64,000 bases of DNA from Amoebidium appalachense (lineage: Eukaryota > Ichthyosporea). Made by a program: the position numbers and the translations under genes. The stretch is from NCBI GenBank assembly GCA_963693365.1, contig CAVNZM010000013.1:3658001-3722000 (forward strand), in the 5' to 3' direction. Below, one piece after another: positions 39,855-52,084 of the stretch (the stretch's first letter is position 1; every line of letters starts with the position of its first letter). The notes below the pieces were generated by a model, which was not told where the DNA came from, ran no database searches, and saw nothing but the letters and a program-made list of their open reading frames with translations.

Positions 39855-40440
39855 GATGTGTCCGCGGCTCAGATTGCGGACCAAAAACTAGCAGGCCTGA
39901 ATTGACGAGATAGGCCCGAATACCCTTTTCATCCATAAAAAACACTGTTTTCTATGCACTATAAGCCTAACAACCTTAGGCTTAAAACGCGAAGAATTAA
40001 TAGACATTCATTGCTTAGCGCGACAAAAAAACATAAACTTCTACTAAGTAAGAATTGGTTTTGTAGGGCGCCGCTGGTGCTGGCGGCGTTGGAAGTTCAA
40101 ATTGCCATCCGATGAGATGCCGCCAGGGGGAGCCTACGAATTTGAGGTGGCACATTTGATTGGCCAATTTTGATAGACAGTCCAACATTTCGAATTTCGG
40201 CTTCTATAAAGGGGGTGTGCATTAACATTTTACTAGTGAAAGTTTGCGTCATAATTTATTATGTAGCAAAACTTGGTACCAGAATAAGCGTCTTTGTTTT
40301 CTACGCATTTTTAAGCATGTATGGGGTTTTGACAGCCGGAGCAGCGGAGATAGTAAATGCTGGTGACATACGCCATTATCGATCTGGGCCTGCTAGCGTT
40401 TATTCCGTCGAATCTGGTCCCGGGCCGCCGCGGACACATC
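39855..40440. mobile_element. 586-bp TIR element (MITE) with TA target duplication
   Basis: Unique sequence splitting the minisatellite. The ends are inverted repeats: GATGTGTCCGCGGC at the left and its complement at the right. A further shared CTAGCAGGCC lies inside each end at similar depth. TA is present directly on both sides (39853-39854 and 40441-40442). It carries no transposase, so it is non-autonomous. TA duplication fits Tc1/mariner-type movement; that is inference. Confidence 0.82.
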
Positions 40441-41579
40441 TATGCACACACACCCACCCACCAGCATCCCTACCTACTTTTTCCATCCACACGCCCACCC
40501 ACCCACACACACACACAGACATCCACCCACCCACCACCTCAGTAGTACCCACCCACCCACACACACTGGCACACACACATCCCCCCACCCACCACCTACC
40601 CACCCACCTACCAGCCCACCCAACTATCCACCCACCCACCAACCAACCCACCACTTATCTACCCACCCACCCACTCACCCACCCACCCAACCAGTGGCAC
40701 CTACCTATCCAACCAACCAACCAACCAACCACCCACCCACCCACCCACCTATTCATCAACCAGCCCAAGTATCCAACCCACCACCCACCCACCCACCCAC
40801 CCACCCACCTACCCTCCCCCCCCCCCCCCCCCCCCCCCCCCACCTTGCCTACTAGTACCCCATTCACCCGCCCACCCACCCACCAATCGACCTGCCCACC
40901 CACCTCAGGCTGCCCACCCGTCCGTGGCACCACCAACGCACCCACGCACCCACCCGCCCACCCGCCCATCCAACCGCCCACCAACCAACCGCCCACCCAC
41001 CTACCCACCCACTCCGTGACCCACCCGCCCATCCATCTATCCATCCATCCACCAAACCACCCACACATCCACCCACCCACCCACCCACTCACCTATCCAT
41101 CAACCCTCCCCCCCCCCCCCCCCCCCCCCCCCCCCCGCCCCTCTTCCCCCCCATCCCCCCCCCAAAAAAAACACCACCCCCCCACCCACCCAACTCACCC
41201 AGCCACCCACCCTGTCACCCACTTACCGGCCCATCCGGTTACAAACATAAACACCGACCAGCACTCCCACCCACTTTGTCCATCCATGCACAAACTCACC
41301 CACCCACCCACACACGTCATAGTGGCACCACATACCCGCAAACCTTTTCACTCACCCACCCACCTATGCATCCTCAGATGCATCCACTCACCTACTTATC
41401 CCCACCCACCCACCCACCCACCCATCCACCGGAGTCCTACCCACCTACCCAACCACACACCGGCCCCAACCCCCGTAATAGCCATCCACCCACCCACCCA
41501 ACTTTCCAACCCCCTACAACAAGCACCCACCCACCCACGCTCCCACCCACCCACCTACCCACCCACTCATCCATCCAAC
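40441..41579. repeat. CCCA-type minisatellite, part 2
   Basis: Continuation of the same repeat after the TIR element. It runs up to the satellite that begins at about 41580 (ATTCTTGGCGGGGGACC). Confidence 0.9.
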
Positions 41580-43304
41580 CCCCCATTCTTGGCGGGGGAC
41601 CAGACGGAGTGAATGGACGTCGCATTCTTGACGGGGGACCGTACGGAGGGAAATTCGAGGTAAATTCCTTTTTTGGCAAAAAAAAAAGACGTGGCATTCT
41701 TTGCGGGCGACCAGACCGAGTGTTTGGACGCCGCATTCTTGGTGGTTGACCAGGTGGAGTGCATGGACTCCGCATTCTTGGCGGGGGACCAGACAGAGGG
41801 AACTGAGGTAACTTCCTTTTTTGGCCAAAAAAGAATTCGACACTGCATTCTTGGTGGGGGACCAGACGGAGCGAATGGATGCCGCATTCTTGGCGGGGGA
41901 CAAGACAGAGTGAATGGACGCCGCATTCATGGCGGGGGACCAGGCGGAGGGAATGGGAGTAACTTCCTTTTTTCGGCAAAAGAAAATTGGACGCCGCCTT
42001 CTTGGCGAGGGACCAGACAGAGTGAATGGACACCGCATTCTTGGCGGGGGACCAGACGGAGGGAATGAAGTTAACTTCCTTTTTTGGCCAAAAAAAAGGA
42101 CAGCGCATTCTTGGCGGGGGACCAGGCGGAGTGAATGGACGCCGCATTCTTGCCCGGGGACCAGACAAAGGCCCTAACTTCCATTTTTGGCCAAAAAAAG
42201 GACGCCGCATTCTTGCAGGCGACCAAGACGGAGTGATTGGACGGCTCATTGTTGGCGGGGGACCAGACGGAAGGAATAGAGGTAACTTCCTTTTTTGGCA
42301 AAAATAAAGGACGCCGCATTCTTGGCGAAGGCCAGACGGAGTGAATGGACGCCGCATTCTTGGTGGGGGACCAGACGGAGGAAATGGAGGTAACTTCCTT
42401 TTTTGGCCAAAAAAAAATGCGGAATTATCGGCGGGGGACCAGACGGAGTCAATGGACACCGCATCAGTCTTGGCGGGGGACCAGACAGAGGGAACGAACG
42501 CAACTTTTGGCCAAAAAACAATGGACGCCGCATTCTTGGCGGTGGGGGCGGCAGACGGAGGGAATGGAAGCACCTTCCTTTTTTGGAGGGGGGGCCACCC
42601 ATAGAGCTTGCTACTAGTAGAGATTACCAATGTCACGGAAGGGAAGAGAGGGAGGGGGGAGGGGGGGGGGGGATGGACGCCGCATCCTTGGCGGGGGATT
42701 AGACTGAGGGAACAGAGGTAACTTCCTTTTTTGGCCAAAAAAAAAGACGCCGCATTCTTGGGAGGGGCCAGACAGAGTGAATGGATGCTGCATTCTTGGC
42801 GGGGGACCAGACGGAGGGAATGGAGGTAACTTCCTTTTTTGCCCCCCCCCCCCCCCCCCCCCCCCACACACACCCATAAAAAGGACGCCGCGTTCTTGGC
42901 GGGGGAACAGAGGGAGTGAATGGACTCCGCATTCTTGGATGGGGACCAGACGGAGCGAATGGACGCTGCATTCTTGACGGGGGACCAGCTGGAGTGAATA
43001 GACGCTGCATTCTTGGCGGGTGACCAGACGGAGGGAATGGAGGCAACGTCTTTTTCTGGCCAAAAAAAAAATTGGACGCGTCTTTCTTGGCGGGCCGGGG
43101 ACCAGGCGAAGTGAATGGACGCCACAATCTTGGTGGGGGACCAGACCGAGGGAATGGAGGTAACTTCCTTTTTTGGACAAAAAAAAGGACGCCGAATTCT
43201 TGGCAGGGGACCCGAGGGAGTGATTGGACGCCGCATTCTTGGCGGGGGACCAGACTGAGGGAACGGAGGTAACTTCCTTTTCTGGCAAAAAAAAAAAGGA
43301 CGCC
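41580..43304. repeat. Satellite, left arm (forward orientation)
   Basis: Tandem copies of a roughly 39-bp unit, ATTCTTGGCGGGGGACCAGA with CGGAGTGAATGGACGCCGC. It alternates with a spacer unit GGAGGTAACTTCCTTTTTTG plus GCCAAAAAA and GGACGCCGC. A different sequence with G-runs interrupts it at 42586-42675, and a C-run with CACACA at 42841-42875. Confidence 0.93.
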
Positions 43305-46300
43305 CCCGCCAAGAATGGAACATCCAATCACTCCGTCTGGTCCCCCGCCAAGAATGCAGCGTCCTTTTTTTTTTGGCAAAAAAGGAAGTTAACTCCATTC
43401 CCTCCGTCTGGTTCCCCGCCAAGCATGCAGCGTCCATTCAATCTGTCTGGTCCCCCGCCAAGAATGCGGCATCCTTCAAAGTTTTTTATTTGCCAAAAAA
43501 GGAGGTTTCCTCCATTCCCTCCTTCTGGTCTCCAACCAAATAAGCGGCGCCCATTCACTACGTCTAGATCCCCGCCAAGAATGCGGCGTCCATTCACTCT
43601 GTCTGGTCGTCTGCCAAGAATGCGGCTTCCTTTTTTTTTTTTTGCCAAAAAAGGAAGTTATCTCCATTCCCTCCGTCTGCCTCTCCTGCCAAGAATCCGG
43701 CGTCCACTCACTCCGTCTGGTCCCCCGAGAAGAATGCGGCGTCCTTTTTTTTGCCAAAAAAGCAAGTAAACTCCATTCCCTCCGTCTGGTCCCCTGCCAA
43801 GAATGCAGAGTCCGTTCACTCCCTCTGGTCCCTCGCAAAGAATGCGGCGTCTATTCACTCCGTCTAGTGGTAGCCCCCAAAGAATGCGGTGTCCTTTTTT
43901 TTTGTCGAAAAAGAAAGTTACCTCCATTCCCTCTGTCTGGTCCCCCCCCAAGACTCCGGCGACCAATCACTCCATCTGGTCCCCAGCCAATAATTCGGCG
44001 TCTTCTTTTTATTTGGCCAAAAAAGGAAGTTATCTCCATTCCCTCCGTCTGGTCCCCCGCCAAGAATTCGGCGTCCATTCACTCCGTCTGGTCCCCCGTC
44101 AAGAATGAGGCGTCCATTCACTCCGTCTGGCCGCTGTCTGGTCGCCCGCCAAGAATGTGGCGTCCTTTTTATTTTTTGCCAAAAAAGAAAGTTACCTCAA
44201 TTCCCTCAGCCTGGTCCCCTACCAAGAATGCGGCATCCATTCACGCCATCTGGTCTCTGGAAATAATGTGGTGTCCTTTCACTCTGTCTGGTCGCCCGCC
44301 AAGAATGCTGTGTCCCTTTTTTTGGTTTTAAAATTTGGCCTAGGAGAAGAGGTACCTCCATTCTCTCCGTCTGGTCCCCGGCCAAGAAGGCGGTGTCCAT
44401 TCACTCTGTCTGGTCCCCCGCCAAGAAGGCGGCGTCCTTTTTGATTTGCCAAAAAAGGAAGTTTTCTCCACTCCCGCCTTCTGGTCTCCAGCCAAATATG
44501 CGGCATCCATTCACTACGTCTGCAGTGGTCACCCGCCAAGAAGCGCGTTCATTCACTCTGTCTGGTCGCCTGCCAAGAATGCGGCGTCCCTTTTTTCTTT
44601 TGCCAAAAAAAAGTTACCTCCATTCCCTCCGTCTGGTCCCCCGCCAAGAATGTGGCATCCAATCACTCCGAGTCCGTCTGGTCCCCCACAAAGAATGTGG
44701 CGTTTTTTTTTTTTTTTTTTTTTTTTTGTTTTTTTACCCAAAAAGCAAGTTTCCTCTATTTCTATTCCCTCGGTCTGGTACCCCACCAAGAATGTGGCGT
44801 CCATTCAATATGTCTGGTCCCCCGCCAAGAATGTGGCGTCCATTCACTCCATCTGGTCCCTGCCAAGAATGCGGCGTCCTTTTTTTTTTTGCCAAAAAAG
44901 AAATTTACCTCCATTCCCTCCGTATGGCCCGTCGTCAAGAATGTGGTGTCCATTCACTCTGTCTGGTCCCCCTCCAAGAATGCGGTGTCCCTTTTTTTTT
45001 TTTTTTTTTTTTGCCAAAAAAAGAAGCTACATCCATTCCCTTTGTCTGGTCCCCCACACAGAATGCTGCGTCCATTCATTCCGTCGGTCCCCCCCCCCAA
45101 AGAATGCGGCGTCCATTCACTCCGTCAGGTTGCCTGCCAAGAATGCGGCATCCTTTTTTTTTTTTGGGCCAAAAAACGAAGTTACCTCCATGCCTTTTGT
45201 CTGGTCCCCCGCCAAGAATGCGGCGTCCAATCACTCTGTTTGGACCCCCGCCAAGAATGTGGCGTCCTTTTTTTTGGCCAAAAAAGAACGTTTTCTCCAT
45301 TCGCTGTCTGGCACCCCGTCAAAAATGCGGTGTCCATTCACTCTGTCTGGTCCCCGGCAAAAACTGTGTTTTTTTTTTTTTGCCAAAAAGGAAGTTACCT
45401 CTATTCCCTCAGTCTGATCCCCCGCCAACAATACGTCGTCCACTCAATACGTCTGGTCCCCCGCCAAGAATGCGGGGTCCATTCACTCCGTCTGGTTGCC
45501 AGCCAAAAATGCGGCGAACATTTTTTTTGGGCCAAAAAATGAAGGTACCTCCATTCCCTCCGTCTGGTCCCCCACAAGAATGCGGCGTCCAGTCACTCCC
45601 TCCGGTCCCCCGCCAAGAATACGGCCTCCATTCTCTCCGTCTGGTCGCCCGCCAAGAATGCGGCGTCCTTTTGTTGCCCAAAAAGGAAGTTAGCTCCATT
45701 TCCTCAGTCTGGTCCCTTCCAAGAATGCGGTGTTCATTCACTCCGTCTGGTCTCCCGCAAAGAACGTGGCGTGGCGTCCATTCAATCCGTCTTGTCGACG
45801 GCCACTGAAGGCGGTGCTTTTTTTTTTGGCCTAGAAAGGAAGTTACCTCCATTCCCTCCGTCTGGTCCCCCGCCAATAATGCGGCGTCCATTCACTCTGT
45901 CTGGTCAACCACCAAGAATGCGGCGTACTATTTAAGTAAGTTTTGAAGTTTCCTCCATTCCCGCCTTCTGGTCTCCAGCCAAATATGCGGCGTCCATTCA
46001 CTACGTCTGATCACCCGCAAGAAGCGCGTTCATTCACTCTGTCTGGACGCCTGCCAAGAATGCGGCGTCCCTTTTTTTTTGCCAAAAAAGGAAGTTACTT
46101 CCATTCCCTTCGTCTGGTCCCCGTCAAGAATGCGGTGTCCATTCACTCTGTCTGGTCCCCCGCCAAGAATGCGGCGTCTTTTTTATTTGCCAAAAAAGGA
46201 AGTTACCTCCATTCCCTCCGCCATCTTATCCCCCGCCAAGAATGCAGCATCCATTCACTCCGTCTGGTCACCTGCCAAGAATGCGGCTTCTTCTTTTTTT

Positions 46301-48214
46301 TTTTTGCCAAGAATAGAAGTTACCTCCGAGTCCATTCCCTCTGTCTGGTCCCCCGCCAAGAATGCGGCGTCCAATCACACCGTCTGGTCCCCCGCCAAGA
46401 ATGCGGCGTCCTTTTTTTTTGGCCAAAAGAGAAAGTTACCTCCATTCCCTCAGTCTGGTGCCCCGCCAAGAATGCGGCACCCAATCACTCTGCCTGGTCC
46501 CCCGCCAAGAATGCCGCGTCCTTTTTTTTTTTTTTTACCAAAAAACTTGAAGGAAGTTACCTCCAATCCCTCCGTCTGGTCCCCCGTCAAGAATGCAATT
46601 TCCAATCACTCTCTGTGGTCCCCCGACAAGAATGCGGTTTCCATTCACTCTCTGTGGTCGAGTCCCCCGCCAAGAATGTGGCGTACTTTTTTTTTGCCAA
46701 AAAACTAGGAAGTTCCCTCCATCCCCTCCATCTGGTCACCCGCCAAGAATGCGGCGTTCTTTTTTTTTTTTTGGAAAAAGGAAGTTACCTCCATACTCTC
46801 TGTTTGGTCCCCCGCAAAGAATGCGGCGTCCATTCACTCCGTCTGGTTCCCCGCCAAGAATGCGGCGTCCAATCACTCCGTCTGGTTCCCCACCAAGAAT
46901 GCGGGGTCCTTCAAAGTTTGTTTTTCCCCAAAAAAAGGAAGTTACCTCCATTCCCTCCGTCTGGTCCCCTGCCAAGAATGCGGTGTGCATTCACTCCGTC
47001 TGGTCTGGCCCGCCAAGAATGCTGCATCCCTTTTTTTTTCTTCTTTGCCAAAAAGGAAGTTGCCTCCATTCCCTCCGTCTGGTCCCCGGTCAAGAATGCG
47101 GAGTCCATTCACTCTGTCTGGTCCCCCGCCAAGAATGCGGCGTCTTTTTTTTTGCCAAAGAAGTAAGTTACCTCCATTCGCTCCGTCCGGTCCCCCGCCA
47201 AATGTGCAGCGTCCATTCACTCCGTCTGGTCCCCCGCCAAGAGTGCGGCGTCCATTCACACCGTCTGGTCCCCCACCAAGAATGCGGCGACCATTCACTC
47301 CATCTGGGCCCCGGCCAAGAATGCGGCGTCTTTTTTTGTTGCCAAAAAAGGAAGTTACCTCCATTCACTCCGTCTGGTCCCTTGCCAAGAATGCGGCGTC
47401 CATTCACTCCGCCTGGCCGCCCGCCAAGAATGTGACGTCCTTTTTTTTGGCCTAAAAAGGAAGTTGCCTCCATTCCCTCCGTCTGGTCCCCCGCCAAGAA
47501 TGCGGCGTCCCATCACTCCGTCCCGTCCCCAGCCAACTTGAAGAATGCGGCGTCCATTCACTCCGTCTGGTCGCGCTCCAAGAATGCGGCGCCCTTTTTC
47601 TTTGCCAAAAAAGGAAGTTGCCTCCATTCGGTCCGTCTGGTCCCCCGCCAAGAATGGGGCATCCATTCACTCTGTCTGGTCCCCTGCCAAGAATGCGGCG
47701 TCCATTCACTCCGCCTGGTCGCCCGCCAAGAATGCGGCGTCATTTTTGTTGGACTAAAAAGGAAGTTAGCTCCATAATCTCCGTCTGGTCCCCCGTCAAG
47801 AATGTGGTGTCCATTCACTCTGTCTGGTCCCCCGACAAGAATGCGGCGTCCTTTGCTTTGCCAAAAAAGGAAGTTACCGGCATTCCCTTTGTCCGGTCCC
47901 CCGCCAAGAATGCGGTGTTGGCGTCCTTTATTTTTTTTGTCGAAAAGGAAGTTATCTCCATTCCCTCCGTCGGTTGCCCCGCCAAGAAAGGGGAGTTTAA
48001 TCACTCCGTGTGGTGCCCCGCCAAGAATGCAGCGTCCTTTTTTTTTTTTTTTTTGCCAAACTTTAAAGTTACCTCCATTACCTCCGTCTGGTCCCCCGTC
48101 AAGAATGCGGTGTCCATTCACTCTGTCTGGTCCCCCAACAAGCGGCGGCGTCCTTTTTTTTGCTAAAAAAGGAAGTTACCTCCATTCCCTCCGTCTGGTC
48201 CCCCGCCACAGCAG
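43305..48214. repeat. Satellite, right arm (reverse orientation)
   Basis: The same unit in reverse complement (GTCTGGTCCCCCGCCAAGAA then TGCGGCGTCCATTCACTCC, spacer TTTTTTGGCCAAAAAAGGAA) for about 4.9 kb. The switch point is near 43300-43312. A central spacer of about 10 bp means the two arms could pair. A partial unit ends at about 48214. Confidence 0.93.
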
Positions 48215-49500
48215 CAAACTTCCCCGGCCTATTAATAACGTATTGGAGGCTATTGGGGCTATTGGCAATATAGGCAATAGAACCCCTTTTCACCAATGTG
48301 AAACTGACAATATACCGACATTACACTAATATTCCATAATATTGGCCTTGGGAATGGCATAGGAATACTCAAAACGCCCTATTGACCATCTCACAATGAT
48401 ATAAGGTAACTATTACCCGATACAAATATTATTTAAATTGAGTTATGTTAAATGGATAATATCACCAACATACGATATTACCAATACAGTAACATTGCAT
48501 AAACATTGCCAACATATCATTTATACTCGACTGATGTATACATTGCATGATAATATCGGTAAATAGGCTATGTTTTCGTATTGTGATATTGAGATTTGTA
48601 ACGGTCCGGCCTATCATCATTAAATCACTAATACGTTGGCCAATATCCTTATATAACTTTGAATGTAGAAAGGATGTAAAGCATATATTGCGTGACGTAT
48701 TATAGTCCACTCATTACCATAATAAGTGCATGCTATCACAGATAAATTATGTACTATGCCAAGTTATTATGTTTATTAAATATACATGGGAAGATCTTAT
48801 AAATAGTACTCCTATTACATTACAGATATTAACAAGATAATACACATGAATTGTGGTCTAATACATGGCCAATATATGTTGCAACTATGAAAAATATTCA
48901 CATGATAGGTTGGCAGCATGTTGCCAAGGAACCGTAACGTATTGCTGGAATACTTGTGATACGTTATTAAAAATTGACAGTACTACAGTCAATGATATGG
49001 CAACTGTATTACAAAGATGTTGAGAATATCTCATAAGTTTTCTCAAACGTATTACGGATGTATTCAGAATGCACCATTTGCTCGGTCGTAATATAAATAC
49101 CGTAGTATTTGTACTGTATTCGTAATACTGACCCAAACAAACTAGGAATATTATAAACTATGAACACTCAATAATTCAGTAATATGACAGTTGTATTGCC
49201 AATATGTGATTTGTATGTAAAGGATATGCATGCGTCGTGTTAGATATGTCATGCGAATACTCGAACTGATGCCGTCATAATAGAGAGACGATCTAGAGGT
49301 CGCTAAAATACGCGTGAACTGTGGCTTCGTCTGACGAAACGCGTGCCGCACACTGACTCAGCACACTCACTGTGGCAATACTGACATGTTTAGTTGGTTG
49401 TCAGGTGACGTCGAGATAGGCGCCACGGTCATAATGCTACGTTGCATGATTATTTAGCTATTCACGTAAAGGCAACATTATTACACACATGTACAATGTA
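48215..49500. other. AT-rich unique region
   Basis: Low-GC DNA with many ATATTG/CAATAT and TATTGGC words (for example GGCTATTGGGGCTATTGGCA near 48245). It has no ORF I can support. It contrasts sharply with the GC-rich genes and the satellite next to it. Confidence 0.5.
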
Positions 49501-49503
49501 CAG

Positions 49504-50300
49504 GCTTCGCGTAAATCTAAATATCTAAATACTCGGCGAATTTAGAGAACCAATGCCGTTCTCTAAATATCCAAAAGTCTGCTCGATTCGTGTAGAGCAG
49601 TTTAGAAACTGAATTATCTGGATCGTTTGCGTAAAGTCATGCACAAAGCACAGGCCGAAGGATGACTCTTGTCTTAGTTTTTTGAAGAAAGCAACAAGAA
49701 ACATAAGCAGCAAAAAAGCAAGGCAGTTCACTTTTTCTAGATTTCTGCCTCTATGGAGCGTGTCATAATGTGTTTATTTTGAGAAATGTCTTCCAAATAT
49801 TTAGTCATGAGACACCGTGACGCTTTCGTAAATAGTTTTTTTATTATTTTTTCGTCCCTCCTTTTTGGCAAGACCTTTCAACGAAGATGTTTCAACTACA
49901 ATGCTTTTACCCCCTCGCTCGCGGATTTTGTGTATATGTTTCCGGGGGTCACCGCACGTATAAATATGGCTGCTTTTTCCAAGGCCTGTCATAACGAGCC
50001 TCCAGAAGTTCTCGGGAAGCCCGCGCCCGGCACGCGCGCCACACTCGGGAGCACACACAATTCTATTGGATAAGAGATATTTAGGCGGGTTCCAAGGACC
50101 AATCGTCGCATCCCAGACATCTAGAAGACTCCCTCCCCCCCCCCCCCCCCCCCCCCCTTTCCCAGATGCGCCCATCTGGAAGAGGGTCGAAATCAATCTA
50201 GATTTTATGCAAACTTTAAAAATATAACAGATCGATCGGATTGCGGAAGTTTTACACGTAAATTTAAGAAGATATTTAGATATTTTTATTCACGCGAAGC
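49504..50300. mobile_element. TIR-bearing element, about 797 bp
   Basis: The left end reads GCTTCGCGTAAATCTAAATA then TCTAAATA. The right end, read in reverse complement, is GCTTCGCGTGAATAAAAATA then TCTAAATA. That is about 27 bp of imperfect terminal inverted repeat. The interior has a perfect hairpin near the left end, a TATAAATA word (49957) and a C-run (50133-50157). I see no clear target duplication and no transposase. Confidence 0.55.
49540..49568. other. Perfect 11-bp hairpin
   Basis: ATTTAGAGAAC, a 7-base loop CAATGCC, then GTTCTCTAAAT. A weaker CTGCTC...GAGCAG stem follows at about 49577-49600. It sits inside the left part of the TIR element. Confidence 0.7.
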
Positions 50301-50309
50301 GACTCAATG

Positions 50310-50418
50310 GATGTGCGTTCATGTGTGTGTGTGTGCGTGCGTCACGGTGCGTGTCTGAGTGTGTGTGTGCATGTGTGTCACAGTGTGTGTTCATATGTGT
50401 GCACGTGCACACGCGCGC

Positions 50419-50465
<47 letters not shown>

Positions 50466-50500
50466 CGCCCGGGCCGAGGGGGGGGGGGGGGGGGGGGGGG
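50310..50500. repeat. (TG)n and G-run
   Basis: TG with CGTG variants, then a G-run at 50478-50500. 50501-51199 is the region downstream of the convertase gene; TTTATT words at 50729 and 50735 could be its minus-strand poly(A) signals, unproven. Confidence 0.85.
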
Positions 50501-51199
50501 ATATATCGATAGGCTGGAAGCAGAAGCACCCCAGGGGGACATGCGTTATGGCCGGGGGGACATATTCATGCACGGTTGGATTCTACATGCGGGTGTGTAG
50601 GTGTGGGTGCGGGTTTGTATATGCATGTGTGCGTGCGGGTGGGTGGGCAGGTGTGGGGGTGTATGTGTATGATATGAGATCGAGAAGGCCAAAGTATGAA
50701 CTCCATGGACACCTATTTTGGAACAATTTATTTTTATTGGCAGTCAAACGCAACACGTGCCTCTTGCCACGTGAATTGAAATGTGTTTGTTTCTTTTTAT
50801 GGCTACGTTTACCATCAAGCCATTGGCCAATCGTGGCTGGTCACATCCATTCTTAAACTTTCATCAGTTTCATACAATATTCCAAAAACAGTCCGTGTTT
50901 GTTACAACAATTATTTATGATCAGCAGACATCCTATCTGATTACATATCTGTACAATAGAAAGGTGGAGTTGCGGACTATGTACTAAAATTACATCATGT
51001 TCTACTACAGAGACCTTCATTCGAATAGTATTTGCATATTTACGTATCCGGTCTTCAGAACTGTCAAACCATATTGCTTGAAGTCAAAGAACGCGGAAAG
51101 TTACAAGTTTATCCACATTGCAATTTCATACTATCCACTTCACATATATTCATTGTACCCTTCCCTCCCCCCTCCCCCCTTGGTAGCATGTGACGGTGG

Positions 51200-51754
51200 C
51201 TACTTGCGGACGACAAAAATAAAAGAGAAGACGGATCCCTGCATCGATAAAAATTGTTAGCAGCTGTGGGTCCATGTGCACGGTGTGGTGGGTGTTGTTT
51301 ATGTCCCCGTGTGTGCGTGTGTGTGCGCGCGCGTGTATACAGGCATGCGCGGGTTGTGTTTGGGGGGGGGGGGGGGGGGGGGAAGGAGGGAGGGAGGGAG
51401 GGAGGGGGGGGGGGGGGGGGGGGTCTGTGTCCGTACAAGCCGTGTCCGTGTGAAGAATGTCAGGTGTGGGTATCGGGTGGATGGGTTTAGGGGGTGTGTT
51501 GAGTGTGTAGGTGGGGGCGCCCGGGGGGGGGGGGGGGGGGGGGGGGGAGTGCCTGTGCGTGTGTGTGTGCTCACGCGCGCGCGTGCACGCATGTGCGTGT
51601 GTGCGTGCACGGGCGGGCGCGCGTGCACATGTCAGGGCGAGAGGGGGAAAGGGGAAGGGGGCACATACCACAAAGAGGAAGTTTCCGATGAGTGTTCTCC
51701 AACTGTAATTCTCAGAGGTCACAGTGGACAGAGGAATCCTGGAGGGGTGCGTGT

Positions 51755-51798
<44 letters not shown>

Positions 51799-52031
51799 GT
51801 GTGTTTGGTGTCCGTGTGTGTGTGTGCGTGTCCTGCAAGTGTGCATACTACAAAACGTGTTTAACGGGTGCTAACACGACAACCATTTCTGAGTCAATTT
51901 GGAGAGAATTCTGCCTTTGAGAGGAATTCGATTGATGTGTGTGATGTGCTGGTGTGTGCACGTGCAGACTGGAAACACTCTACTGTTTGAGCACAGAACG
52001 GACAACAGGGGGTTGGGGTGTGTGTGTATGT

Positions 52032-52084
<53 letters not shown>

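Noticed and set aside
36837-41612. Long Pro-Thr-His ORFs (up to 480 codons) across the CCCA minisatellite
   Set aside because: Pure translation of a tetranucleotide repeat; frames are open on both strands as Pro/His or Trp/Gly repeats.
41437-43437. A 666-codon minus-strand ORF and several 200-470 codon plus-strand ORFs in the satellite
   Set aside because: They arise from a 39-bp unit repeated in all frames, and both strands and several frames are open together. No domain, splice or codon-bias evidence.
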